Counted from the first letter of the stretch, positions 17,984 through 25,015 are shown. The stretch: 53,933 nucleotides of DNA from Rubrivivax sp. (GCA_030681795.1 JAUXRG010000120.1:1-53933), one strand, 5' to 3'. A program made the numbers and translations. The notes: generated from the letters alone by a model not told the origin.

Positions 17984-19659
17984 TGCTGCCACTCGCCTCC
18001 CCGGCGCTGGCGCTGGGCGCGCCCCGCTTCACCGACACCCGGCTCGCCACCCTGGCCCGTGAACAAGGCGACATCGCCGCCTGGCAGGCCGCTCTGGCGC
18101 AAGGCGCAGCGCAGGCTGCCGCCGGCGCCGTGGGCGATTTCGCGATCGGCCTGACCGATGCGGCGGGCCGGACCTTCCTCGCCGTGGACCGCTTTGCGGT
18201 CTTCAGCCTGTGCTACCGCGTCATCGAAGGGCGGCTGCATTTCGCCGCGCGCGCCGACGAACTGGCCGCCCTGCCCCCCCGGGCCGAGATCGACCCGCAG
18301 GCCATCTTCGACTACCTGTACTTCCACGTCATCCCCTCGCCGCGCACCATCTTCCAGGGCGTGCACCGCCTGCCACCGGCGCATTGCGCGCTGTTCGAAG
18401 GTGGCCGGCTCACCGTCACGCCCTACTGGGTGCCCCAGTTCACCGAGCCGGGCCGCCCCGCGTTCGAGCCGCTGGCCGCGGAGTTCCGCCAATGCCTGCG
18501 CGACGCCGTGGCCGCGCAGCTCGACGGCGGCAAGCCGGCCTGCTTCCTGAGCGGCGGGACGGACAGCTCCACCGTGGCCGGGATGATCGGCGAAGCGGCG
18601 GGCCGGCCGGCCGCCACCTATTCGATCGGCTTCGAGGCCGAGGGCTACGACGAGATGCAGTTCGCGCGCATCGCCGCCAAGCGCTTCGGCACCGAGCACC
18701 ACGAGTACTACGTCACCCCCGACGACCTGGTGCGCAACATCCCCCACGTGGCCGCGCACTACGACCAGCCCTTCGGCAACTCATCGGCGCTGCCCGCGTT
18801 CTATTGCGCGCAGATGGCGCGCAACGACGGCGTGACCAAGCTGCTGGCCGGCGATGGCGGCGACGAACTCTTCGGCGGCAACTCCCGCTATGCCAAGCAG
18901 CGCATCTTCGGCTGGTACGACGCCGTGCCCGCCGCGCTGCGCAAGGGTCTGATGGAACCCTTGCTCGAGCGCACGCCGCTGGGCGCCCTGCCGCTGGCGC
19001 GCAAGGGCCGCAGCTACGTCGAACAAGCCAAGGTGCCCCTGCCCGACCGCATGCAGATGACGAACCTGCTGCTGCACCTGGGCGTGGACAAGGTCTTCAC
19101 CCCCGACTTCCTGGCCCGCGTGGACCAGGCCGACCCGCTGCGCCAGCAGCAGGCGGTGTGGCGGCAGGTGCAAGGCGCCAGCGCGCTCAACCGCATGCTG
19201 GCCTACGACTGGCGCTACACCCTGGCCGAAGCCGACCTGCCCAAGGTCTGCGGCACCACGCAGCTGGCGGGCGTGGCCGTGGGCTTCCCCTTCCTGGATC
19301 AGGCGCTGGTGGACTTCTCGCTGCGCCTGCCCACCGAATACAAGCTCAAGGGGCTCAAGCTGCGCTGGTTCTTCAAGGAGGCGCTGCGTGGCTTCCTGCC
19401 CGACGAGATCCTGGCGAAGAAAAAGCAGGGCTTCGGGCTGCCGTTCGGGGTCTGGGCCAACAAGCACGCGGCGTTGCTGAAATTGGCGAGCGATTCACTG
19501 CACAGCCTGGCCGGGCGCGGCATCGTGCGGCCCGAATTCATCACCGCATTGCTCGACGAACACCTGCCCGCGCACCCGGGCTACTACGGCGAGATGGTGT
19601 GGATACTGATGATGCTGGAGCAATGGCTTCAGGAGCATCACCGGGGCGATGCTGTTTGA
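17983..19659 (+). CDS. Asparagine-synthase-like protein lacking the glutaminase cysteine
   Basis: A 558-residue protein of the asparagine synthetase B fold. The synthetase half is well preserved: SGGTDSS (PP-loop, residues ~190-196), LLAGDGGDELFGGNSRY (~287-303), and KKKQGFGLPFGVW near the end. The N-terminal half follows the glutaminase-domain layout only loosely and has no Met-Cys start, so hydrolysis of glutamine by an N-terminal Cys is not possible. It may use free ammonia or transfer another amine, or catalyse an adenylation-type reaction on a glycan or peptide substrate. Coupled to the beta-helix gene by a 1-base overlap. It is one of three such genes here. Confidence 0.9.
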   Translation: MLPLASPALALGAPRFTDTRLATLAREQGDIAAWQAALAQGAAQAAAGAVGDFAIGLTDAAGRTFLAVDRFAVFSLCYRVIEGRLHFAARADELAALPPRAEIDPQAIFDYLYFHVIPSPRTIFQGVHRLPPAHCALFEGGRLTVTPYWVPQFTEPGRPAFEPLAAEFRQCLRDAVAAQLDGGKPACFLSGGTDSSTVAGMIGEAAGRPAATYSIGFEAEGYDEMQFARIAAKRFGTEHHEYYVTPDDLVRNIPHVAAHYDQPFGNSSALPAFYCAQMARNDGVTKLLAGDGGDELFGGNSRYAKQRIFGWYDAVPAALRKGLMEPLLERTPLGALPLARKGRSYVEQAKVPLPDRMQMTNLLLHLGVDKVFTPDFLARVDQADPLRQQQAVWRQVQGASALNRMLAYDWRYTLAEADLPKVCGTTQLAGVAVGFPFLDQALVDFSLRLPTEYKLKGLKLRWFFKEALRGFLPDEILAKKKQGFGLPFGVWANKHAALLKLASDSLHSLAGRGIVRPEFITALLDEHLPAHPGYYGEMVWILMMLEQWLQEHHRGDAV

Positions 19660-19736
19660 TGTGGTTTGACGCCCTGCTGCCAGGCACACCGGGTCGGCTC
19701 GTGCTTCGCACGGCCAGCCGGCGTAGGCAAAACCGC

Positions 19737-19817
19737 GTCCTCGCCACCGGAAAGAAGCGGATTTACACCGCCGCTAACACCTTGAAGCTGGCTTCTGAAC
19801 TTGGAGACGATCTATGA
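19737..19817 (+). pseudogene. C-terminal remnant of a HigB/RelE-type toxin
   Basis: Directly before the antitoxin gene, an open stretch reads VLATGKKRIYTAANTLKLASELGDDL and stops in TGA overlapping the antitoxin ATG (ATGA). This resembles the last helix of HigB/RelE toxins (pattern LAGGDK...DI..AL.LA..L) and the junction is typical of toxin-antitoxin operons. The rest of the toxin is missing: upstream is only the end of the previous gene and about 80 unassigned bases. The resemblance is by eye and short, so moderate confidence. Confidence 0.45.
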
Positions 19818-20113
19818 CTAAAGCCAAGGCACCCCTGAAGCTTGTTGCGTTCGACGCAGCTCGGTACCTCGACGACGACGAAGCAATCGCCGAATACATG
19901 ACCGCAGTCCTTGAGGCAAACGATCCCGACCTGCTTCTCCTCGCCCTCAGCGACGTCGCCCGCGCGAAGGGCATGGCGCAAGTCGCCAAAGACGCCGGCT
20001 TGGGTCGAGAGAGTCTTTACAAGGCTCTTGCGCCTGGCGCAAAGCCACGCTTTGAAACGGTGATGAAGGTCGCTCGTGCGTTGGGGGTCAAGTTCACGGC
20101 TCAACCCGCCTGA
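19814..20113 (+). CDS. HigA-like addiction module antitoxin (HTH)
   Basis: A 99-residue cytosolic DNA-binding antitoxin of the 'probable addiction module antidote' type. It starts FDAARYLDDDEAIAEYMTAVLE and has a helix-turn-helix at about residues 55-75 (GMAQVAKDAGLGRESLYKAL), followed by KPRFETVMKVARALGVKF, the family-typical end. Its partner toxin normally precedes it, with overlapping codons; here only a short tail of the toxin remains. If still expressed it could neutralise a related toxin encoded elsewhere. Confidence 0.88.
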   Translation: MTKAKAPLKLVAFDAARYLDDDEAIAEYMTAVLEANDPDLLLLALSDVARAKGMAQVAKDAGLGRESLYKALAPGAKPRFETVMKVARALGVKFTAQPA

Positions 20114-20197
20114 GCTATCCAGTGCCAGGAAGTCGCGTGGGTCCAGCGTCGACAGCGCCTCAGCCCGCCTGCTGCGGCTCAGTTTTACCGTCCATGA

Positions 20198-20359
20198 TCA
20201 GACTGAAACAGGCGTCCACGATCGCTGAAGTACGCACAGTGCCGCATTCGTCGCGTTCAGCAGCCGAACCGCCATCGTGCTCCCGGCCTCTTTGCGGTAG
20301 TACCGGACTTCCATCTGCCGGTCACGCAACGCCCCGGGGCGAAGAGTCGCTGGCTTCAA
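20198..20359 (-). pseudogene. Truncated ParE toxin (N-terminal ~47 residues kept)
   Basis: Downstream of parD and overlapping its stop codon (TTG AAG over TGA) is a 53-codon frame reading LKPATLRPGALRDRQMEVRY, then YRKEAGSTMAVRLLNATNAA. This is the beginning of a ParE/RelE-family toxin: first strand, then helices 1-2. It ends at TGA after ~47 recognisable residues, where the full toxin would continue to ~95. The missing half includes the C-terminal strands that form the active surface, so no toxin should be made. Start could be the TTG at 20359. Confidence 0.7.
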
Positions 20360-20607
20360 TCGATCTCGCCGCGCGCGATGGCCAGCAGTTCCTCGTCATC
20401 CGCCTTCGTCCGGGGACGCCCCGGCCCGGACGCCAACCCCTCCTGGATCAAATCCCGCAGGCGCTTCCTGGCCTGCTCGTCCTGGTCTCGGCGCACCAGG
20501 TCGCGGATGTACTCACTCGTATTGCCGTAGCTGCCCGCAGAAACGCGTGCGTCGATGTACGTGCGCATCGACTCCGGCAAGGCGAAACTCATGGTTTGGC
20601 GGCTCAT
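20356..20607 (-). CDS. ParD-type ribbon-helix-helix antitoxin
   Basis: An 83-residue antitoxin. Residues 1-45 form a ribbon-helix-helix DNA-binding unit (SRQTMSFALPESMRTYIDAR, then YGNTSEYIRDLVRRDQ), followed by a charged toxin-binding tail (RKRLRDLIQEGLASGPGRPRTKADDEELL). ATG 20607 has a strong GGAGG site. Its ParE partner overlaps the stop but is truncated. A perfect 7-base inverted repeat lies 20 bases upstream and is a likely autoregulatory operator. Confidence 0.9.
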   Translation of the reverse strand: MSRQTMSFALPESMRTYIDARVSAGSYGNTSEYIRDLVRRDQDEQARKRLRDLIQEGLASGPGRPRTKADDEELLAIARGEID

Positions 20608-20626
20608 GGCGCTATCCTCCGTCGTG

Positions 20627-20641
20627 TGACAACCGTTGTCA
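20627..20641. promoter_or_regulatory. Inverted-repeat operator upstream of parD
   Basis: TGACAAC-C-GTTGTCA, a perfect 7-base inverted repeat around one base. Read leftward it contains TTGACA, a consensus -35 hexamer. Position just upstream of the parD ribosome-binding site fits autorepression by ParD; binding is inferred. Confidence 0.6.
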
Positions 20642-20919
20642 ACATGCAGTCCGCCTCGCGCCATGGCGGCATGGGCGCGAAGAACGATCGCCTGAAGAGG
20701 TGGCGGCTGCCGGCTGGGTGAATGAGCTGCTGGATCTTGCCCCTGAGCACGCCCGCGGCAGCGCCCTCTCAGTGCAGCGCCCCGGCTTTCTCGGCCCTGC
20801 AAATGGCGCGCGCATCGGATTGCACCTCGCAGTGCGCCGCCCACGCTGTCCATCGGGCAACGGTTGCCGGCCAAGCTGCTGAGCAACGCCGCCCTGTTCG
20901 AGCTGGCGGAGGGCCACGA
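20642..20919 (+). other. Gene-less stretch with possible antitoxin tail
   Basis: No credible complete gene. The last ~17 codons in one frame read LPAKLLSNAALFELAEGHE and end in TGA overlapping the ATG of the PIN toxin (ATGA), as expected for the end of an antitoxin gene. Further upstream this frame is unlike any antitoxin and has no clear start. I read it as a decayed partner gene of the following toxin. Confidence 0.35.
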
Positions 20920-21306
20920 ATGACGGCACGGCCCCTTGCCCCAGCGGCCGGCGGCGACCACGGTGACCTTCCGGATGTCAACGTCTGGCTGGCGCTGGCC
21001 GTGCAGGAGCACCCGCACCACGCCGCCGCGCGGCAGTACTGGGCGAACGAGGCCGCGGCACGGCTGCACTTCTGCAGGGTCACGATGCTGGGGCTGGTTC
21101 GTCTGCTGACTCAGCCCCGCCTGATGGGGCCGGCCACCATGCGCCGCTACGTGGGGGCCGGCTTGCCGGCGCGCCTGATCACGGACGCCTATCTCGCCGC
21201 CTTTGCCGCGGCCTGCGGGCTTCGCCTCGTGACCTTCGATCGCGACTTTGGTCGCTTCGAAGGCCTGCACCTTCTTCGACTGTCACCAACGGCAAAGACC
21301 CCATGA
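20920..21306 (+). CDS. VapC-like PIN-domain toxin, apparently shortened
   Basis: A 128-residue PIN-domain ribonuclease toxin. Catalytic acidic positions are visible in LPDVNVWLALAVQEHPHHAAA (first Asp), ITDAYLAAFAAACGLRLVTF (second) and the following DRDFGRFEGL. The central part between LLTQPRLMG and RRYVGAGLPARLITDAYL seems to lack about 40 residues usually present in this family, and the N-terminus has ~16 unusual residues before LPDVN. The start ATG overlaps the stop of a decayed upstream reading frame. Activity is doubtful because of the apparent internal deletion. Confidence 0.75.
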   Translation: MTARPLAPAAGGDHGDLPDVNVWLALAVQEHPHHAAARQYWANEAAARLHFCRVTMLGLVRLLTQPRLMGPATMRRYVGAGLPARLITDAYLAAFAAACGLRLVTFDRDFGRFEGLHLLRLSPTAKTP

Positions 21307-21341
21307 TTCCCGACGACACCCTCTTCGTCGCCGGCCGTCCG

Positions 21342-22475
21342 TCACTGAGCGGGGGCTGCATTCAGCGCCAGCAGGTACTCGGCGAACAAGGGGTCGTCGA
21401 TGGCGGTTGGCCGCCCGCCGGCCTTGCTGACAAGCCCCGCGCGGCGCAGGCGCTCGATCGCGGCGCGCACCTTGGCCACCGTTGGGCGCCCGCCCGGCAA
21501 ACCCGCCAGTTCGTCCAGCGTCTCGCGCCCCATGGGCGGCCGCCCTCGTGCGATCACCACGAGCACCGAACGCTCGAAAAGGTCAAGCGGTTGCATCAGC
21601 GCGCCCCAGCCCGCGACCTGCCGATCGTCGAGCACGAAGCGTTTGACCCCGGCATCCATATCGGTGATGCCCTCCGCCGACACCGACTTCACCAAATCTC
21701 GCATCAGCCCCGGCTTGAACCCGACCCGGGCGAAGACGCGGCGCAAGTCATCCAACTCCAGGCGCTTGCCCGGGTGCACCTGGGCAAAGTGATCGGCCAG
21801 CTTCTGGAGAAACTCGTCGCCGAGCACGGGAAAGTCCAGCAGTTGCGCGAACTGGTACATCGGCGCGCCCGCCGTGGACAGCATGCGGGCCATGGCTTCC
21901 TGCGACGACCCGGTGAAGACGGCCTTCAAAACATCTCGCCGCTTGTGGATGACCGCGCGCAGTGTGGCGATGATCTTCTCGCCCTGCGCCACGTCGCCCA
22001 AGGACTGGATCTCGTCGAGCATCAGCAGGATCGGTTTGCCGGCGGCCGCCGACAGGCGAACCACCAAGGCATCCAGGCGCAGTTCGGGTGCCGTGGGCAA
22101 CGGGCGCCGCGCGGGCGCTTCGCCCAGATCCAACGTGGCACCCATCGCGCCCAGCCTCTTCACCGGGGTCTTGGCCAGTCGGCCGATGTCGCTGGCTGGA
22201 ACCGCCACATCGTCCAGGGCTTCTTCCAGCGCATGGTTGATGGCGTTCAGCGGCGCGGCCTTCTGCAACCACAGGTCGGCGTAGACAGGCAGCCACTTGC
22301 CGCTCTTGGCGGCCGGAGCCAGGTCGTGATCCAGGAAGTAGGTCTTGCCCACCCGTCGTGGCGCAAACATCGCGAGCGGCCGGCCAGGCTGGGCCTTGAT
22401 CAAGGCAAGGTAGCTCGCGGCCAACTCCGGGCGGCGCACCTGAATGTCGTCGAAGGTCTTCATCTTGTCGCTCAT
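21342..22475 (-). CDS. P-loop ATPase (AAA/ATPase_2-like) with winged-helix C-terminus
   Basis: A 377-residue ATP-binding protein. Walker A is at about residues 38-45 (MFAPRRVGKTYFL), Walker B with the following sensor at about 150-160 (PILLMLDEIQSLG), and an arginine-bearing segment AVFTGSSQEAM further on. The C-terminal ~90 residues read as a winged helix (ERSVLVVIARGRPPMGRETL, then VAKVRAAIERLRRAGLVSKAGGRP). Proteins of this build are found beside TA and mobile genes, with no firm function. ATG 22475 follows TTGGAGCA. A near-copy of its promoter and start region occurs at 24208-24253. Confidence 0.82.
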   Translation of the reverse strand: MSDKMKTFDDIQVRRPELAASYLALIKAQPGRPLAMFAPRRVGKTYFLDHDLAPAAKSGKWLPVYADLWLQKAAPLNAINHALEEALDDVAVPASDIGRLAKTPVKRLGAMGATLDLGEAPARRPLPTAPELRLDALVVRLSAAAGKPILLMLDEIQSLGDVAQGEKIIATLRAVIHKRRDVLKAVFTGSSQEAMARMLSTAGAPMYQFAQLLDFPVLGDEFLQKLADHFAQVHPGKRLELDDLRRVFARVGFKPGLMRDLVKSVSAEGITDMDAGVKRFVLDDRQVAGWGALMQPLDLFERSVLVVIARGRPPMGRETLDELAGLPGGRPTVAKVRAAIERLRRAGLVSKAGGRPTAIDDPLFAEYLLALNAAPAQ

Positions 22476-22515
22476 TGCTCCAATCACGACAATTGTTGCA
22501 TTAACGACAATGCGC
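22470..22515 (-). repeat. 46-base repeat, copy A (promoter and start of the ATPase gene)
   Basis: This block covers the ATPase start codon, ribosome-binding site and an ACAATTGT palindrome, and matches 24208-24253 at 37 of 46 positions by hand alignment. In both copies the core GACGACAATTGTTG or CACGACAATTGTTG is followed by a second GACAA. It probably contains promoter/operator elements. Confidence 0.75.
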
Positions 22516-22623
22516 GACCCTGCACGGTGCCGGGTGTCCTGTGCGGCAAAGCCCGTCCACAACACCGAGCGCCCAGCCGTATGGATCGAACTCGATGAAC
22601 AGATGCCACCCATGCCCGATCCA

Positions 22624-23124
22624 TCAAGCGCCGCGGGTGAAGCTGCCCAAGGGCACGATCAACTGCCTGGGCTGTTTGCCATAGAGCTCGAACCCGTGGT
22701 GTCGATAGAACGCAACGGCCGCCTCGTCCTTGGCGTCGACGACCAGCGCGAACACAGCGACCTCGGAGCGCAGCGCACGAAGTGCGGCGTCGGCGAGCAG
22801 CGCAGCACCCAACTTCCGCCCCTGAAACGCTTGGTCGACCGCCAAACGGCCGACCCTGGCGACAGGAACCGACGGGTAACGCGGCAGCCGCTTCGTCAGG
22901 GCCTCCGGCAGGTCGGACAACGGCACACCGGCTGCTGCGAGTGTGTAGTACCCGGCGACCTTGTCGGTGCTGTCGTCGACAGCGACAAAGCAGGCACTGG
23001 CGCGACGCCGTGCGTCCTGAGTCGCCTGAGTTGTGAAGTAGCCGTCCAGTGCCGCAACGCCGCAAGCGAAACGGGTTCGATCGTGGCGCGTGCTCAGGGC
23101 CTCGAGTCGAAAGGACACCGTCAC
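22624..23124 (-). CDS. GNAT-type acetyltransferase toxin (TacT-like)
   Basis: A 166-residue GNAT acetyltransferase of the class paired with DUF1778 antitoxins, which acetylate charged tRNA and stop translation. Visible are the acetyl-CoA region VARVGRLAVDQAFQGRKLGA (Q/RxxGxG/A-type P-loop, about residues 90-110), the catalytic-region VVDAKDEAAVAFYRHHGFEL, and the N-terminal HDRTRFACGVAALDGYF typical of this class. It starts with GTG in a GTGA overlap with the antitoxin stop. Looks complete, so probably a functional module together with the preceding gene. Confidence 0.9.
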   Translation of the reverse strand: MTVSFRLEALSTRHDRTRFACGVAALDGYFTTQATQDARRRASACFVAVDDSTDKVAGYYTLAAAGVPLSDLPEALTKRLPRYPSVPVARVGRLAVDQAFQGRKLGAALLADAALRALRSEVAVFALVVDAKDEAAVAFYRHHGFELYGKQPRQLIVPLGSFTRGA

Positions 23125-23414
23125 TTGGTCTGACGGATCAGGCGCTCGTGTGCTTGCTGGGCACGCTTCATCGCCGGTGCCAGGGGCGGTGGGTTCAGCA
23201 GAGCCTGCGCAAAGCGATGTTGATCATCGATCGACAGCCTGATGATCTGTGCCTCCTCGATCGTCTGGTGCGCATCTTTCAGGGCTGCAGCCACCATGAA
23301 GTCACTCAGGCTGCGGCCCTGGATCTCAGCCGCGCGGCGAACGACGGCCAGCGCATCTGGTGCGATCCGGGCTTCAACGCGCGCGGTTCGGGTGGATTCG
23401 GGGGTCGGCAGCAT
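23121..23414 (-). CDS. DUF1778 antitoxin (TacA-like)
   Basis: A 97-residue ribbon-helix-helix antitoxin. The N-terminal DNA-binding part reads TARVEARIAPDALAVVRRAA, then EIQGRSLSDFMVAAALKDA; the C-terminal extension (IRLSIDDQHRFAQALLNPPPLAPAM) is the toxin-neutralising region that blocks the acetyl-CoA site in this family. ATG 23414 is chosen over the TTG one codon earlier because AAGGAG is well placed. A strong inverted repeat upstream (23437-23457) is the likely self-operator. Confidence 0.92.
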   Translation of the reverse strand: MLPTPESTRTARVEARIAPDALAVVRRAAEIQGRSLSDFMVAAALKDAHQTIEEAQIIRLSIDDQHRFAQALLNPPPLAPAMKRAQQAHERLIRQTK

Positions 23415-23436
23415 CAAAAGTCTCCTTCAGAGTGAA

Positions 23437-23457
23437 TGTACGGTACATAGCCGTACA
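23437..23457. promoter_or_regulatory. Inverted-repeat operator of the TacA-TacT module
   Basis: TGTACGG-7 bases-CCGTACA, with an inner palindrome TGTAC-G-GTACA. On the minus strand TTGACG precedes it at a -35-like position. The location upstream of the antitoxin start fits cooperative TacA autorepression. Confidence 0.6.
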
Positions 23458-23529
23458 CCGTCAATCGAAGCATCACGAGGGCGCCCGCATTCGCAGCACG
23501 CTGTTCGAGCGGTCGGGCCCAACTGCGGC

Positions 23530-23556
23530 GGCATCGCGGTCGAACAACTGCGTTGG
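23530..23556 (+). repeat. Detached copy of an XRE antitoxin 3' end
   Basis: Twenty-seven bases match the 3' end of the XRE antitoxin gene (25466-25492) at 26 positions and would encode GIAVEQLRW. Here no antitoxin gene precedes it and the following stop is absent. The rest of 23458-23580 contains no gene that I can support. It looks like debris of a second antitoxin of the same kind. Confidence 0.6.
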
Positions 23557-23580
23557 CTTGGGGTGTTCCGACATTGCGTT

Positions 23581-23856
23581 CTACCGGTCCTCGCGGCTGT
23601 GCCACAGCCGCAAAATCCAAGTGGCATCGGGCTTGACCTCATAGCGCATCTCGTAGTCCCCGACGATCAAGCGGCGCACTTCTCGCTCTCCGAAATCCGG
23701 CACCCGCTCGCCCAGGCGCGGGTGGGCCTGAAGATGCCTGGGCCCGGCCTTGAGCTGCTCGAACACAGATCGTGCCGCACGCGGATCGGCCGGAGCCAGG
23801 AAGGCATGCAACCAGAGAAGATCGCTGAGCGCTCTGCTGGTCCAGATTACGCGCAT
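23581..23856 (-). CDS. ParE/RelE-family toxin
   Basis: A 91-residue toxin with the complete family layout: MRVIWTSRALSDLLWLHAFL (first strand and helix), then the turn RHLQAHPRLGERVPDFGEREVRRLIVGDYEMRYEV and the last strands TWILRLWHSREDR. ParE proteins poison gyrase or cleave mRNA depending on subtype; which applies here cannot be told. The start ATG overlaps the end of the antitoxin gene by 10 bases. No sign of decay. Confidence 0.9.
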   Translation of the reverse strand: MRVIWTSRALSDLLWLHAFLAPADPRAARSVFEQLKAGPRHLQAHPRLGERVPDFGEREVRRLIVGDYEMRYEVKPDATWILRLWHSREDR

Positions 23857-24128
23857 GACGGTGGCGGCAAGGGCTGGTCAGTGCCCTGACTGTCAATCCA
23901 GGCTTCGACCTCGCTGTGGTCGACCCCGCGCCCGGCATCGACATCGGCCAGGGCCTCCTGCGTCATCCGGTAGCGCCGGTCCTCCAGCGCAATGAACTCG
24001 GCCAGGGCCTGCTTGACGATCCATCCGCGCGAGCGCTCAAGCCGCGTGGCCAGGGCGTCCACCTGGTCGGCCAAAGGGCGCGGGACGTGAGAAGTGATGA
24101 CGCGGGTTTCGGTGCCTGGTTCAGCCAT
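23847..24128 (-). CDS. CopG-family ribbon-helix-helix antitoxin
   Basis: A 93-residue antitoxin beginning with a strand-helix-helix unit: TRVITSHVPRPLADQVDALA, then TRLERSRGWIVKQALAEFI. The tail (RYRMTQEALADVDAGRGVDH) is typical of CopG-type partners of ParE toxins. ATG 24128 has a TGAGGG sequence upstream. The toxin start lies inside its last codons. A perfect 7-base inverted repeat (24152-24166) lies just upstream. Confidence 0.9.
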   Translation of the reverse strand: MAEPGTETRVITSHVPRPLADQVDALATRLERSRGWIVKQALAEFIALEDRRYRMTQEALADVDAGRGVDHSEVEAWIDSQGTDQPLPPPSCA

Positions 24129-24151
24129 GGGGCGGCCCTCAAGATCGATTA

Positions 24152-24166
24152 ACTATGAATCATAGT
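24152..24166. promoter_or_regulatory. Inverted-repeat operator of the CopG-ParE module
   Basis: ACTATGA-A-TCATAGT, a perfect inverted repeat with a one-base centre. Read leftward it overlaps TTGACT, a near-consensus -35. Autorepression by the antitoxin is the expected use. Confidence 0.6.
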
Positions 24167-24207
24167 CAATCAATACCGCGCGATGCCACCACCTGACAAG
24201 CGAATTC

Positions 24208-24253
24208 GCGCACTGCTCCGATGACGACAATTGTTGTATTGGCGACAACGTGC
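24208..24253 (-). repeat. 46-base repeat, copy B (orphan promoter/start of an ATPase-like gene)
   Basis: Matches 22470-22515 at 37 of 46 positions, including the ACAATTGT palindrome and the ribosome-binding site, but with GTG in place of the ATG. The reading frame that follows leftward stops after about 15 codons without resembling the ATPase. It looks like the left-over front end of a second ATPase gene. Confidence 0.7.
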
Positions 24254-24272
24254 CGCACACACGCCTTCCGTC

Positions 24273-24710
24273 TCAACGATATGGCGGCACGGCTGTGGCA
24301 GGAAGTGCCACGGCGCAGAAGGTGGCCGGCGTGGCGATCCGACAGCGGCCGATGTGCTCGCGTTGCACAAGCCCGGCGCGATGGTCACCGGTCACCAAAT
24401 AGTCGGCGTCGCCGGCCACTGCCATCGCCAGCAGGAACGCGTCGAACGGATCGTCGGCCTCAATGTCTGTCGGCAAACGCTCCAGGACCAGCGCGCGCTG
24501 CAGGTTGTTCACCATCGTGCCCACACGGTGTGGCTGGAGAACTGCCTTGAACTTGGGATATCGGCTGGCACGGCGCAGCTCATCGAGCTGGGCCCGCGAA
24601 GTCACGAGCTCAAAGCGTGCGGCCCGCCAAGCGCGGTAGATCACGTCGGGCGTGCCGTGCGGCGAAATGAGGGCACTGAGCAGGACGTTGGTGCCCAGGA
24701 CAGCCGACAT
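24273..24710 (-). CDS. PIN-domain toxin (COG1569 type) with first catalytic Asp replaced by Gly
   Basis: A 145-residue PIN-domain protein of the 'toxin-antitoxin system toxin component, PIN family'. It opens MSAVLGTNVLLSALISPHGT, where the family has VLDTNVL(L/V)SA: the first metal-binding Asp is Gly (codon GGC at 24695-24693). Other acidic positions remain (QLDELRRASRYPKF; DPFDAFLLAMAVAGDADYLVTGDH). Losing the first Asp should abolish nuclease activity. It overlaps the antitoxin stop as TGATG. The C-terminal 12 residues (ALPATAVPPYR) look atypical. Confidence 0.85.
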   Translation of the reverse strand: MSAVLGTNVLLSALISPHGTPDVIYRAWRAARFELVTSRAQLDELRRASRYPKFKAVLQPHRVGTMVNNLQRALVLERLPTDIEADDPFDAFLLAMAVAGDADYLVTGDHRAGLVQREHIGRCRIATPATFCAVALPATAVPPYR

Positions 24711-24955
24711 CAGTGTTCACGCGAGCGCGCCCACTCCAAAGCCTCGGCGACGATCGCTGTCAGCTCGGCCTCGTTTACGTCGGCGTTGGCGGCTTTGGCT
24801 TGCTCGGACGACAACACGAGGATGTGCGCCCGCACCGCCTCCTCGATGAAACGCGACCGGTCGCCCTTACGGCCAGCCCCTTGGCCAGCGAGGTACATGC
24901 GGACGGATTGATCGGTGTCGGGCGACACCACAATGTTCCAGCGAACTGAGCTCAT
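24710..24955 (-). CDS. Ribbon-helix-helix antitoxin partner of the PIN toxin
   Basis: An 81-residue protein: SSVRWNIVVSPDTDQSVRMY followed by GDRSRFIEEAVRAHILVLSS is a strand-helix-helix DNA-binding unit, and the tail ADVNEAELTAIVAEALEWAR is a likely toxin-binding helix. This is the usual upstream partner of COG1569 PIN toxins. Its stop overlaps the toxin start by one base. The toxin is probably inactive, so the pair may persist as a silent repressor unit. Confidence 0.82.
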   Translation of the reverse strand: MSSVRWNIVVSPDTDQSVRMYLAGQGAGRKGDRSRFIEEAVRAHILVLSSEQAKAANADVNEAELTAIVAEALEWARSREH

Positions 24956-25015
24956 GGACGAATCGGTGTTTATGTGTGTGGGTGTTTCTACGTCATGCTG
25001 ACAGCCTTCGCAAGC

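Noticed and set aside
16655..17992. N-terminal extension of the small secreted protein to 585 residues
   Set aside because: The extension is antisense to the beta-helix gene, whereas a signal peptide and ribosome-binding site support the start at 16654.
18210..19817. 535-codon frame inside the asparagine-synthase-like gene
   Set aside because: Shadow in another frame; only its last ~26 codons, beyond the gene, look protein-like and are reported as a toxin remnant.
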